Assembly: GCA_021531615.1 (NCBI GenBank)
Contig: JADYUE010000011.1
Span: 1-50,079 of the forward strand
Origin: Fusobacterium varium
GTDB lineage: Bacteria > Fusobacteriota > Fusobacteriia > Fusobacteriales > Fusobacteriaceae
Length of the DNA stretch: 50,079 nucleotides
Direction of reading: 5' to 3'
The translations under genes were made by a program, and so were the position numbers. Shown here in pieces: positions 26,082 through 34,437 of this stretch (the stretch's first letter is position 1; every line of letters begins with the position of its first letter). The notes under the pieces are model-generated. The model searched no databases. It was not told the origin of the DNA and saw only the letters and a list, made by a program, of their open reading frames with translations.

Positions 26082-27074
26082 TTAATAAGCCCATTTCATT
26101 ATTATTGATCCGTAAGTAAGTCCTCCACCGAATCCAGTAAGGGCTATTAAATCTCCTTTTTGAATTAATCCTTTTTCTTTTGCTTCACCAAGTGCTAATC
26201 CTATTGATGCAGCAGAAGTATTTCCATATTTATTTAAATTTAAATAGAATTTCTCCATAGGTACATGAATTCTCTTTGCTGCTGATTCAATAATTCTAAC
26301 ATTTGCTTGATGAGGGAATATCATTTTTAACTCTTCAGCTTTTACATTAGCTATTTTTAAAGCCTTATTAGTAGCAAGTGGAAGTGCATGTACAGCAAAT
26401 TTAAATACATCATGTCCTTTCATTACTAAGAAGTTTTCTTTATTAGCTATTGTTTCTGCATCATTAGGTTTTTTACTTCCTCCAGCTGGTATTTTAAGGA
26501 TCATATCATCTTCACCCTCAGCTCCAAGGTGAGTAGAAAGCATTCCATAACCATCTTCAACTTCTGAAACTATTGCTGCTGCTGCTCCATCTCCAAAAAG
26601 TATACAGTTGCTTCTATTTTCCATATCTACTATTCTTGAAAGAACTTCTCCTCCCAATACTAAGATATTTTTGTATACTCCTCCTCTTACCATAGATCCT
26701 GCTATTGTAAGAGCATACATAAATCCACTACATGCTGCATTTACATCAAAACAAGGGATTTGTTTTACTCCAAGCTTATTTTGAACTAAACAAGCTGTAC
26801 TTTGTGTAATATAGTCTGGAGTAACAGTTGCAACTATTATCATATCTAAATCTTCAGCTGTCATATTTGCATCTGCTAAAGCTTTTTTAGCAGCTTCTAC
26901 ACATAGATCTGAAGTTGCTTGTTCAGGAGCTGCATATCTTCTTTCCTCTACTCCTGTCATTGTTCTTATCCATTCATCAGTTGTATCTAGTATCTTTTCA
27001 AAATCAAAGTTTGTCATAACTTTTTCTGGCACATAGTATCCAAGTCCTTTTATTCCTACGCTTTTGAATTCCAT
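26082..27074 (-). CDS. fabH: 3-oxoacyl-ACP synthase III FabH
   Basis: 330 residues. It starts fatty acid synthesis by condensing acetyl-CoA (or branched primers) with malonyl-ACP. The Cys-His-Asn triad is seen: Cys115 in AACSGFMYAL, His in FPHQANVRI near 255 and Asn in KYGNTSAASIG near 285. RBS TAGGAGGATAG; 8 bases after plsX. The stop codon is followed at once by a new promoter. Confidence 0.97.
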   Translation of the reverse strand: MEFKSVGIKGLGYYVPEKVMTNFDFEKILDTTDEWIRTMTGVEERRYAAPEQATSDLCVEAAKKALADANMTAEDLDMIIVATVTPDYITQSTACLVQNKLGVKQIPCFDVNAACSGFMYALTIAGSMVRGGVYKNILVLGGEVLSRIVDMENRSNCILFGDGAAAAIVSEVEDGYGMLSTHLGAEGEDDMILKIPAGGSKKPNDAETIANKENFLVMKGHDVFKFAVHALPLATNKALKIANVKAEELKMIFPHQANVRIIESAAKRIHVPMEKFYLNLNKYGNTSAASIGLALGEAKEKGLIQKGDLIALTGFGGGLTYGSIIMKWAY

Positions 27075-27082
27075 CTATCCTC

Positions 27083-28099
27083 CTATTTCTCTTCTACTTC
27101 TATATTATCTATATCTATAACTTTCTTCATCTCTTCCACGAAATTAAGTTTTGCAAATTTTTCAGCAACTTTAATTGCATTTTTAATTGCCACAGCATCT
27201 GAATTTCCATGAGCTTTGATAGAGATTCCATTCAATCCTAAGAAAATAGCCCCTCCATACTCTGAAGAATCCATTTTTGATTTTACAACTTTTAAAGCTG
27301 GCATTAAAAGCAGTGCTCCTAATTTATATATAAAGCTCTTTGAAACTTCTGTTTTAATAACATCTAGTATAAATTTACCTATTCCCTCTGCAGTTTTTAA
27401 AACCATATTTCCTGTAAATCCATCAGTTACTACTACATCTATATTCCCATTCATAACTTCTGTACTCTCTACATTTCCAACAAAATTTATACTTTTATTT
27501 TCTTTTAATAGATTATATGCCTCTCTAGTAACTTCGTTTCCTTTTCCCTCTTCAGTTCCTATATTTAAAAGTCCAACTTTAGAGTCCTTTCTTCCTAATA
27601 AAATCTCCATATACTTAGATCCCATCATAGCATACTGATTTAAAAATTCAGGTTTACAATCAGCAGTAGCTCCAACATCTAACATTAACATATGTCCCTT
27701 TTTATTTGGAAACATTGTTGCAATAGCTGGTCTTAAAACTCCTTTTATTCTTTTTAATTTTAATTGACTAGCTGTTATTAAAGCTCCAGTATTTCCTGCT
27801 GAAACAGAGGCATTAACTGTTCCATCTTTTACAAGCTCTAAAGTTTTATTCATAGATGAATCTTTTTTGCTTTTTACAGCAACAACAGGCTCATCAGTCA
27901 TCTCTATTATCTCTCTAGCATCAACTATTTCAATTTTTTCTTTATTATATTTATATTTAGAAAGTTCAGCTTCAATAACCTCTTTTTTTCCAACAAGAAC
28001 TAATTCTAATTCACTTACTTCCTCTAATGCAGCGACAGCCCCTTTTATTGTTTCCAAAGGTGCATTATCCCCACCCATAGCATCTAAAGCTATTTTCAT
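27083..28099 (-). CDS. plsX: Phosphate acyltransferase PlsX
   Basis: 338 residues. It converts acyl-ACP to acyl-phosphate for phospholipid synthesis. Family start MKIALDAMGGDNAPLETIKG, SVSAGNTGALI near residue 100, MLDVGATADC near 150 and VTDGFTGNMVLKT near 220 are visible. RBS AGGAGGATAAG. First gene of the fab operon; upstream a minus-strand TATAAT lies at 28134-28139 with only a weak -35, so the promoter there is tentative. Confidence 0.97.
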   Translation of the reverse strand: MKIALDAMGGDNAPLETIKGAVAALEEVSELELVLVGKKEVIEAELSKYKYNKEKIEIVDAREIIEMTDEPVVAVKSKKDSSMNKTLELVKDGTVNASVSAGNTGALITASQLKLKRIKGVLRPAIATMFPNKKGHMLMLDVGATADCKPEFLNQYAMMGSKYMEILLGRKDSKVGLLNIGTEEGKGNEVTREAYNLLKENKSINFVGNVESTEVMNGNIDVVVTDGFTGNMVLKTAEGIGKFILDVIKTEVSKSFIYKLGALLLMPALKVVKSKMDSSEYGGAIFLGLNGISIKAHGNSDAVAIKNAIKVAEKFAKLNFVEEMKKVIDIDNIEVEEK

Positions 28100-28267
28100 C
28101 TTATCCTCCTAAATTTAAAGTCTATCTTCATATATTATACATTAAATTTTTTATTTATAAAACCATATATTTCAAATATTATAAAATTAATTTATTTTTT
28201 AAACTATCTAGAATATCATAACACAATATCCAAAAAAAACAAGCTAATTCTTATCTTTAATCTTTAG

Positions 28268-28316
28268 AAACAAAAAAATAAAAAAAGACAAGATTTCATC
28301 CTCTTGTCTTTTTTTA
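28268..28316 (-). terminator. Intrinsic terminator after rpmF
   Basis: Stem AAAAAAGACAAG (28281-28292) with CTTGTCTTTTTT (28303-28314), a 10-base loop, and on the minus strand a tail of Ts to 28268. It separates yceD-rpmF from the plsX operon. The remaining gap 28100-28267 is AT-rich and holds only the presumed plsX promoter region. Confidence 0.88.
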
Positions 28317-28338
28317 TTTTTTAACAACTAAGTTTTAA

Positions 28339-28521
28339 TTACTCAGCGTCTCCAGCTAAAACTTTTTTACCATTGTAATCTCCACAGTTTAAACATACTC
28401 TGTGAGGTCTTTTTGGTGCTCCACAAGCTTCACAAGTTGTTAGACCAATTCCAGTTAAAGCATGATGAGATCTTCTCATGTTCTTTTTAGCCTTAGATGT
28501 CTTTTTCTTAGGTACTGCCAT
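28339..28521 (-). CDS. rpmF: Ribosomal protein L32
   Basis: 60 residues. Zinc-binding (C+) form with [19 protein letters not shown]-terminus [17 protein letters not shown] is typical. It follows the yceD-like gene by 36 bases in the conserved yceD-rpmF-plsX order. RBS GGAGGGAAA upstream of ATG. Large-subunit component near the exit tunnel. Confidence 0.98.
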   Translation of the reverse strand: MAVPKKKTSKAKKNMRRSHHALTGIGLTTCEACGAPKRPHRVCLNCGDYNGKKVLAGDAE

Positions 28522-28557
28522 CTTAGTTTCCCTCCTACTACACTCATATTTAAAAAT

Positions 28558-29052
28558 TTAATTTTTTATTTGTAATAATTGTTGCCACCTAGAATCTATT
28601 CCATGATTGCTATATTTTTCTATTTCAGAATCATCTTCACATTCAGGATCACATTGTGGATATGGGGGCAAATCAAGTATTATATACTCTCTAACCAAAT
28701 TAACAAGATCTATCTCTCCATCTATGATTTCATCATAAATTTCATTACTGTCAATTTCACATTCAACTTTTAGATTTCTCATATATTGTCTATATGCACT
28801 TTCATCTAAAAAAGTTCCTGTAAACTCTCCAGCTAGATCTTCTCCAATGTTTTTTAAACATCTTACACATTGAACTTCAATTTTTGTAGAATACTTTCCA
28901 CTAACTTCAACCTTACCACTTCCATCTGAAATAGCTGTTCCAACAATATGAAGTTTATCTTTAAGCACTACATCATCTATTGTATCAACGTAAAAATCAA
29001 ATCCTATTGTATTATTAAGAGCGCTGCTAAAATCCTTTATCTTTAATTTCAA
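28558..29052 (-). CDS. YceD/DUF177 family protein
   Basis: 164 residues from a TTG start at 29050-29052, preceded by GGAGGAGG at 8 bases. A longer reading from a TTG at 29109 is rejected because that triplet is the -35 box of the promoter. The DUF177 core is seen in CVRCLKN near residue 70 and VREYIILDLPPYPQCDPEC near the C-terminus. In other bacteria YceD is linked with 23S rRNA accumulation and is nearly always encoded before rpmF. The precise role is unknown. Confidence 0.88.
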   Translation of the reverse strand: MKLKIKDFSSALNNTIGFDFYVDTIDDVVLKDKLHIVGTAISDGSGKVEVSGKYSTKIEVQCVRCLKNIGEDLAGEFTGTFLDESAYRQYMRNLKVECEIDSNEIYDEIIDGEIDLVNLVREYIILDLPPYPQCDPECEDDSEIEKYSNHGIDSRWQQLLQIKN

Positions 29053-29080
29053 GACAACCTCCTCCAATCTATACCTAGAT

Positions 29081-29109
29081 ATTTTACTAATTTTTTTAAA
29101 CCTTGTCAA
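29081..29109 (-). promoter_or_regulatory. Promoter of yceD-rpmF
   Basis: Minus strand -35 TTGACA (29104-29109), 17-base spacer, -10 TAAAAT (29081-29086), about 30 bases before the TTG start. It lies between ychF and yceD. Confidence 0.82.
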
Positions 29110-29136
29110 GTAAAATTTCTTAACATTTATTTTATT

Positions 29137-30234
29137 TTACACATTGAAAAGGAATTCCATTAAATCTCCATCTTTAACTATGTACTCTTTTCCTTCAAGT
29201 CTTAAAACTCCAGCTTCTTGAGCACCTTTCCATCCTGAATATTTAATGAAGTCATCAAAAGAAACAACTTTTGCTCTGATAAATCCTTTTTCAAAATCTG
29301 TATGAATTTCCCCTGCTGCTTTTGGAGCTGTATCTCCTATTTTTATAGTCCAAGCTCTTACCTCTTTAACTCCAGCAGTAAAATAAGTTTGAAGTCCTAA
29401 TAGTTTAAATCCTGCTCTTATAAGTCTATTTAGTCCAGCTTCTTCTACTCCAAGAGCTTCTAAATATTCTTGCTTGCTCTCTTCATCATCCATCTCTTGT
29501 AACTCTGCCTCAACTTTAGCTGAAACTATTACAACTTCTGATCCTAAATTAGCTGCATACTCTTTTACTTTTTCTACATATTCATTTCCTGCTGCTAAAT
29601 CATCTTCAGATACATTTGCTGCAAAAATCATAGGTTTTAAAGTTAGTAATTGGTATGTTCTTAATAATTCTAACTCTTCTGGTGTTAATTCCATAGTTTT
29701 TAAAAGTTGAAACTCTTCTAAGTGAGCTTTACATTTAGTTAAAACTGGCATTAACTCCATTGATTCTTTATTTTTATTTACAACTAATTTTTTATGTTTT
29801 TCTATTGCTTTATCTATTGTTTCCATGTCAGCAAAAATAAGCTCTGTATTAATAACTTCAATATCTCTTATAGGATCTACAGAACCACTTACATGGATTA
29901 CATTATCATCTTCAAAACATCTTACAACTTGGCAAATTGCTGCTGTTGTTCTGATGTTTGAAAGGAATTTATTTCCTAGCCCCTCTCCCTTAGCTGCTCC
30001 TTTTACAAGCCCTGCTATATCTATAAATTCAACTGTTGCTTGTACTATTCTTTGTGGATTGATTATTTCAGCTAATTGATCTAATCTTTTATCTGGTACA
30101 GTTACCATTCCAACATTTGGTTCTATTGTACAAAAAGGATAGTTTGCTGCCTCTGCTGCTCCAGCCTTTGTTATTGCATTAAAAAGTGTAGATTTCCCAA
30201 CATTTGGAAGTCCTACTATTCCGATTCCTATCAT
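29137..30234 (-). CDS. ychF: Ribosome-associated ATPase YchF (Obg family)
   Basis: 365 residues, the family norm. G1 motif [31 protein letters not shown] (G3 region) near 68-85, and a C-terminal TGS domain ([17 protein letters not shown] ... [12 protein letters not shown]). YchF prefers ATP to GTP, binds ribosomes and affects stress resistance. It has its own promoter upstream and is not clearly cotranscribed with neighbours. RBS AGGAGGGG. Confidence 0.97.
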   Translation of the reverse strand: MIGIGIVGLPNVGKSTLFNAITKAGAAEAANYPFCTIEPNVGMVTVPDKRLDQLAEIINPQRIVQATVEFIDIAGLVKGAAKGEGLGNKFLSNIRTTAAICQVVRCFEDDNVIHVSGSVDPIRDIEVINTELIFADMETIDKAIEKHKKLVVNKNKESMELMPVLTKCKAHLEEFQLLKTMELTPEELELLRTYQLLTLKPMIFAANVSEDDLAAGNEYVEKVKEYAANLGSEVVIVSAKVEAELQEMDDEESKQEYLEALGVEEAGLNRLIRAGFKLLGLQTYFTAGVKEVRAWTIKIGDTAPKAAGEIHTDFEKGFIRAKVVSFDDFIKYSGWKGAQEAGVLRLEGKEYIVKDGDLMEFLFNV

Positions 30235-30269
30235 TAAAAAGCCCCTCCTAAAAATTTATATTACTCTAA

Positions 30270-30298
30270 ATTTTAACATATATTAGAGGTTTTGTAAA
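30270..30298 (-). promoter_or_regulatory. Promoter of ychF
   Basis: Minus strand -35 TTTACA (30293-30298), 17-base spacer, -10 TAAAAT (30270-30275), 36 bases before the start codon. Confidence 0.65.
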
Positions 30299-30303
30299 TA
30301 CTA

Positions 30304-30337
30304 AGAAAAAAATGAGGCTAGTCAATATGACTAGCCT
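30304..30337 (-). terminator. Intrinsic terminator after gltS
   Basis: Stem AGGCTAGTC (30315-30323) with GACTAGCCT (30329-30337) and a 5-base loop; on the minus strand it is followed by CATTTTTTTC. It lies about 54 bases past the gltS stop codon and just upstream of the ychF promoter. Confidence 0.85.
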
Positions 30338-30390
30338 TTATTTATGATTTTAGGGTCTCACAACAAAAATAGAAAATTCTTTCAAACATA

Positions 30391-31584
30391 TTATTTAAAC
30401 ATATTTATAAAGAATGTAATAACTGTTGCATTTGTAAAATCTATAAATAATGCTCCTACTACTGGTAATACAAAGAATGCTCTTGGAGCTGGTCCATTTT
30501 CCTTAGTGAAAACTTCCATATTTGCCATTGCATTTGGTGTTGCACCTAAACCAAATCCACAATGTCCTGTTGCCATAACTGCAGCATCATAATCTTTTCC
30601 ATTAAATCTAAATGTTATAAAGTATGCAAATAATGCCATTATTGCTGTTTGAACTAATAATATACTTATAATAGGAATTGCTAAATCTGCTAGTTCCCAT
30701 AATTTTAATGTCATTAGTGCCATTGCTAAGAATAAAGATAGGGCTATATTCCCTGTAATAGCTATTTCATTCATAGGAAGATTTTTCTTTTGCATATCAG
30801 CTATATTTCTAATTATAGCAGCAATAAACATAGGTCCTATATATGCTGGAATTACTATTCCATATTTTTTTAAGAATGGAGCAATACAATATCCTATACC
30901 CATTGATAATGCAATTACAACAACTGCACTAAATAAAGTTTCTTCTGATACTGGTTTCTCGTCATTTTCTTCTAAAGCTTCTACTGTTCCTTCCCTATCT
31001 TCTAAACTAGGTTTTAAATTATGCTTATCTCTTAATCTCTTTGCAACTGGTCCTCCAATTAAACATCCAGCTATCAATCCATAAGTAGCTGCTGCTATTG
31101 AAACTGATAATCCTCCAGTTACTCCAAACTCTTCAAGCACAGGTCCAAAAGCTCCTGAAGTTCCATGTCCTCCAGTTAGTGGAACTGATCCTACTGCTAG
31201 TCCTAAAAGAGGGTGTTCACCAAACATTTTTGCCATAGATACACCAACAATATCTTGAATTATAACTAAAACTGTAGCTGTTATTAAGAATACAACAACT
31301 CCTACTCCACCTTTTTTCAATAATTTTCCACTAGCTGTAAATCCTATTGTAGTAAAGAATATTGTCATTAAAAAATCTTTTAAAACGTTGTCAAAACTAA
31401 AGCTAAAAGCTCCTGTATTATGTCCTATCAATAAAAGTATCGAAAATATTACTCCACCTACAACTGGAGCTGGAATAAAAAATCTTTCTAAAAAATTAAC
31501 TCTTTTCTTTATCTCTCTCCCTAATAAAAGTACTAATATTGATATTGCCAAAGTTTCCGCCATATTAAAGTTTAATTCTAACAT
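30391..31584 (-). CDS. gltS: Sodium/glutamate symporter GltS
   Basis: 397 residues, matching E. coli GltS (401), with about 10 membrane segments in two inverted halves. The re-entrant loop motifs are seen as VPLTGGHGTSGAFGPVL near residue 135 and ATGHCGFGLGATPNAMANM near 340. It imports glutamate with sodium; many fusobacteria ferment glutamate. RBS TTTGGAGGGAATTT. A small exported-protein gene lies 46 bases upstream in the same direction. Confidence 0.95.
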   Translation of the reverse strand: MLELNFNMAETLAISILVLLLGREIKKRVNFLERFFIPAPVVGGVIFSILLLIGHNTGAFSFSFDNVLKDFLMTIFFTTIGFTASGKLLKKGGVGVVVFLITATVLVIIQDIVGVSMAKMFGEHPLLGLAVGSVPLTGGHGTSGAFGPVLEEFGVTGGLSVSIAAATYGLIAGCLIGGPVAKRLRDKHNLKPSLEDREGTVEALEENDEKPVSEETLFSAVVVIALSMGIGYCIAPFLKKYGIVIPAYIGPMFIAAIIRNIADMQKKNLPMNEIAITGNIALSLFLAMALMTLKLWELADLAIPIISILLVQTAIMALFAYFITFRFNGKDYDAAVMATGHCGFGLGATPNAMANMEVFTKENGPAPRAFFVLPVVGALFIDFTNATVITFFINMFK

Positions 31585-31604
31585 AAATTCCCTCCAAATT
31601 ATTT

Positions 31605-31630
31605 AATTTTAATCTAAAAAGATTAAAATC
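31605..31630 (-). terminator. Hairpin between the small exported-protein gene and gltS
   Basis: ATTTTAATC-TAAAAA-GATTAAAAT forms a 9-bp stem directly after the stop codon of the upstream gene. There is no T run, so it may only attenuate or stabilise the transcript leading to gltS. Confidence 0.4.
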
Positions 31631-32002
31631 CTATAATCTGAGGACTCTTTTCTCATCTCTTTGTAATATAGTTTTCCTAAAATAAGAGATCTCTTTTATT
31701 CTTGAATTTATCTTTTCTAATGAAATCTCTATCTTAAGAACCTGTTCTAACTTCTCCTCTAAGTTTTCAAGAGGATTATTACTGTTGTTATCTCTATCTA
31801 GTTTGGAAATTTCTCCTTTTATTTCACTAATTATTAAAGGAATGTAATTTTTTAAATTTGTATTATATGTTGAAAGAATCTTTGTTATCTCTTTTTTTTC
31901 TTGTGGGGAATTATTAAAAGATAGTGAATTTCTATTTATATTAACTAATAGTAGAAAAATAAATAAAAAACTATAACCTAAAAAAGTTAATTTTCTTTTC
32001 AT
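31631..32002 (-). CDS. Small exported protein of unknown function
   Basis: 123 residues from the ATG at 32000-32002, which follows GGGGGGTGA at good spacing; an ATG 15 bases earlier is part of that region and less likely. A basic N-terminus and a hydrophobic stretch (FLGYSFLFIFLLLVNI) form a signal or anchor. The remainder is charged and helical, with likely coiled coil at about 65-105 (NPLENLEEKLEQVLKIEISLEKINSR, quoted in part). No family recognised. It has a good promoter and precedes gltS, so the two may share a transcript. Confidence 0.7.
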   Translation of the reverse strand: MKRKLTFLGYSFLFIFLLLVNINRNSLSFNNSPQEKKEITKILSTYNTNLKNYIPLIISEIKGEISKLDRDNNSNNPLENLEEKLEQVLKIEISLEKINSRIKEISYFRKTILQRDEKRVLRL

Positions 32003-32029
32003 AATTTCACCCCCCATCTTTTTATAATT

Positions 32030-32058
32030 TTTATACCATTTTAGTATGGAAAAGTCAA
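32030..32058 (-). promoter_or_regulatory. Promoter of the small exported-protein gene (and perhaps gltS)
   Basis: Minus strand -35 TTGACT (32053-32058), 17-base spacer, -10 TATAAA (32030-32035), about 27 bases before the start codon. No separate promoter is apparent before gltS. Confidence 0.75.
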
Positions 32059-32088
32059 TATTTTTAATAATTTATTTTAAAACAATAC

Positions 32089-32117
32089 AAAAGGGAAAGA
32101 TGTTTTCTTTCCCTTTT
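32089..32117 (-). terminator. Terminator after the NhaC-family gene
   Basis: AAAAGGGAAAG (32089-32099) pairs with CTTTCCCTTTT (32107-32117) around a 7-base loop. The tail on the minus strand is TTTTGTATTGTTTT, partly T-rich. It sits 8 bases past the stop codon. Confidence 0.75.
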
Positions 32118-32125
32118 AAAGTTAA

Positions 32126-33619
32126 TTAATTTCCTGCTGAATGTAAAGCTGCTTCATCAGCTTTCTTTTCTTCTGCTGTTTTCAATCTTACTTTTGGTTC
32201 TGATGGTAATCCAAACTTAGGAATAAATCTATCAAATCCTGTTAATGTTAGTAATAACATACTTGCTACTGCTACATATGCTATAAAGTTATATTTGATT
32301 ATATCCATTGGAACAAAGTCATGAATAGGATATACTGTTGTTGCTATTCCTATATAGAATCCTATGTATACATGCCATGGGATTAATTGAGATCCAAATA
32401 CACCCATTGCGTCACTAAATGTTGCGTTTCTTAGTTTTAATGTATACATATCTTCTTCACTTGCTACTACGTTCTTTTCTACTAGGTTTCTAATGATTGG
32501 TCCTATTGTTACTATTTGTGCCATCTCATCTGCTAGTGCCATATTTCCAAATATTGATAACATTCCATTCCAGAACATTAATTGTCTTACGTTTCTTGAA
32601 ATCTTTCCTACTAATGTTGATATAGGTTTAAAGGCATCCATTACCTTCATTATTCCTCCGAAGGCTGCTACCCACATCATCATTACTACAACCCATGCTC
32701 CTGCATCTGCAAAACCTTTCATTACTAGATCATTTAAATAGTCAGTTGTACTTCCTACTGTTCCAGCCATTTTTCCTAATGCATATGCTACTGCTATTCC
32801 TGCAAATAGACAGATAAATGTTTGATATCCCATAAATGCTAGTGCAAGAACTACTATTAAAGGTATAATCATGTAGTAAGGAACTCCATCTCTTACTTGA
32901 TTTAGAAGTGTTACTGCTGATTCTCTCTCTTCTGCTAGTTTTACCCATACTTCTTGAGGTATTTGGTTAATTGCATCTGCTCCATTTCCTGCTGTTCCTG
33001 GTAGTCCCATTGTAATTCCAGCTACTCCAAATAATACAATTCCTGTTAATAGAACTAATCCTGACCAAACTCCTTGGTGTCTAATTCTTCTAACAACTTC
33101 TACCCCTTGAATTCCTGAACTTACTATTGTTGTATCTGAAATAAGTCCTATATTATCTCCAAAACAAGCTCCTCCTGCTATTGCTCCTACTGTTAATGGT
33201 AAACTTCCACCAACAATATGGTTAAGCCATAAGAAGATTGGTGCACATGCTGCAAATGTTCCCCAGCTTGATCCTGTTGCAATAGATAGTACAGATGTTA
33301 CAATAGCTCCTACTAAAGCTACTGTTTTAGCTGTAATTCCTAGATTTAAAGCCATATTGATAATTGCTGCTCCAACCCCTGTAGACATAAATGTTTCCGC
33401 CATTGCATAAGCTGCCATCAAGATAAATAAAGCTATTGTTATCTCTCTTACATTAGCTATTGCTGCATCAAGTATAAATGCAAACTTTTTCTTTTCTGTC
33501 CACATTGCTACTAATGCTGCAACTATTGTTGCTAAAGGTGCTGCTATTAAAGCATCAAAACCACTTATCATTAATATTGCTAGAACAACTACTGGACTCA
33601 ATTTCAATATCGCGACCAT
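32126..33619 (-). CDS. NhaC-family Na+/H+ antiporter-like protein
   Basis: 497 residues from the ATG at 33617-33619, preceded by TTTTGGAGGTAAAAAT; a longer reading from 33658 runs through that ribosome binding site. About 12 membrane segments. NhaC-type features include TSVLSIATGSSWGTFAACAP near residue 125 and GACFGDNIGLISDTTI near 165. NhaC relatives exchange sodium for protons, and some carry amino or organic acids instead, so the substrate is not certain. It has a 200-nt leader with a possible short ORF. Confidence 0.85.
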   Translation of the reverse strand: MVAILKLSPVVVLAILMISGFDALIAAPLATIVAALVAMWTEKKKFAFILDAAIANVREITIALFILMAAYAMAETFMSTGVGAAIINMALNLGITAKTVALVGAIVTSVLSIATGSSWGTFAACAPIFLWLNHIVGGSLPLTVGAIAGGACFGDNIGLISDTTIVSSGIQGVEVVRRIRHQGVWSGLVLLTGIVLFGVAGITMGLPGTAGNGADAINQIPQEVWVKLAEERESAVTLLNQVRDGVPYYMIIPLIVVLALAFMGYQTFICLFAGIAVAYALGKMAGTVGSTTDYLNDLVMKGFADAGAWVVVMMMWVAAFGGIMKVMDAFKPISTLVGKISRNVRQLMFWNGMLSIFGNMALADEMAQIVTIGPIIRNLVEKNVVASEEDMYTLKLRNATFSDAMGVFGSQLIPWHVYIGFYIGIATTVYPIHDFVPMDIIKYNFIAYVAVASMLLLTLTGFDRFIPKFGLPSEPKVRLKTAEEKKADEAALHSAGN

Positions 33620-33714
33620 ATTTTTACCTCCAAAAAATTTTAATTTCAGATAAAACAAGTATTTATAACTTTAGTCGTTTCTATTTCTACAAAAAGAATA
33701 AAAAAATATACTCC
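33620..33714 (-). other. Purine-rich leader between short ORF and NhaC-family gene
   Basis: This 95-base transcribed stretch holds no convincing terminator or gene. On the minus strand it contains UAG triplets (for example GTAGAAATAG around 33685-33694) and the GGAGG site of the antiporter. Together with 33715-33829 it accounts for the gap; the remainder to 33910 is AT-rich without recognisable features. Confidence 0.4.
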
Positions 33715-33780
33715 CTAACCTATACTTTCCTTTTCTCTCTGTTCCCTAAAAAATAAGAAAACACCTAATAGTTCTATCAT
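33715..33780 (-). CDS. Possible 21-residue leader peptide or small protein
   Basis: An ATG at 33778-33780 preceded by AAAGGA at 8 bases opens a 21-codon frame beginning MIELLGVFLFF and ending in a highly charged tail (REQREKE). It starts about 14 nt after the predicted transcription start of the antiporter gene. Hydrophobic then charged layout could suit a tiny membrane protein or an attenuation leader. The ribosome binding site is good, but length is too short to judge coding potential. Confidence 0.4.
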   Translation of the reverse strand: MIELLGVFLFFREQREKESIG

Positions 33781-33800
33781 ATTTGTCATCCTTTAATATC

Positions 33801-33829
33801 TTTTTAGCATTTTTTTGTTTAAATGTCAA
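33801..33829 (-). promoter_or_regulatory. Promoter of the NhaC-family gene
   Basis: Minus strand -35 TTGACA (33824-33829), 17-base spacer, weak -10 TAAAAA (33801-33806). It gives an untranslated leader of about 175 nt. Confidence 0.6.
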
Positions 33830-33910
33830 GCTTAATATTTATTTTTCAAACATTTATTCTGGAGTTTTTATAATTATTTTTTCTTTATTTTAAAATTTTT
33901 TCTTATAACA

Positions 33911-33963
33911 TAACTAAAAAATACACCTTTTATATTAAAAAAATAACATAAAAAGTGTATTTT
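33911..33963 (-). terminator. Terminator after the HutP-family gene, end of the pilus operon
   Basis: Minus strand AAATACACTTTTTAT (33962-33948) pairs with ATAAAAGGTGTATTT (33933-33919) with one G-U, followed by TTTAG. It lies 7 bases past the HutP-like stop codon. Confidence 0.82.
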
Positions 33964-33969
33964 ATCTCT

Positions 33970-34392
33970 TTATTCTTCTTCAATTGGCACAGCTCTATGC
34001 CCAAGACCTATAACTACCTCATCTAATCTAAACATTCCTATTGTTAAAAAAATACATACTGATAGATGTTCTTTACATCTTGCTATTCCTATTTTTCCTC
34101 CAACATTAAATCCCACTGCTTTATCCATAATTTGAGCAATAGCCTCTCTTGTTGCTCCTGTTAAAGCTCCTTCATAAACATGAGATTCAGAGATTATTCC
34201 ATTTCTTTTTGAAGCAACTAATGCTCTCTCTAAAATCTTAGATATAGAATCTACAACATTTCCTCCTATATCTACTGCTGCTGTTTTTATTCCTTGCTTT
34301 ATATATTTTTCTTTTAATTCTATCTCTTCTTCTCTAGAACTCATTGCCATTATAACTGAAGCTTTAGCTATATCTTTACTCTTATATTGCAT
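33970..34392 (-). CDS. HutP-family RNA-binding antiterminator-like protein
   Basis: 140 residues from ATG at 34390-34392 behind GAAAGGGG. Resembles Bacillus HutP (148 residues): ALVASKRNGIISESHVYEGA aligns with the HutP SKKSGVIQ...ESHALYHA region, and SVCIFLTIGMF...IGLGHRAV aligns with its C-terminal VSLYGTIGAP...FGVGINH. The first metal-binding His is kept, but the second (HutP His77) appears replaced. HutP binds UAG triplets in RNA when loaded with histidine and Mg2+, blocking a terminator. There are no hut genes here; the gene ends the pilus-rfaE1-ispF transcript. Ligand and target are unknown. Confidence 0.78.
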   Translation of the reverse strand: MQYKSKDIAKASVIMAMSSREEEIELKEKYIKQGIKTAAVDIGGNVVDSISKILERALVASKRNGIISESHVYEGALTGATREAIAQIMDKAVGFNVGGKIGIARCKEHLSVCIFLTIGMFRLDEVVIGLGHRAVPIEEE

Positions 34393-34437
34393 TCTATTAC
34401 CCCTTTCAATCAATTTATTCTCAAGTTTAATCTATTT

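Noticed and set aside
27216-27638. 140-codon frame on the plus strand
   Set aside because: Antisense shadow of plsX with no homology features.
28558-29109. Longer start for the YceD-like protein at 29109
   Set aside because: That TTG is the -35 box of a good promoter; a TTG at 29052 has GGAGGAGG at the right distance.
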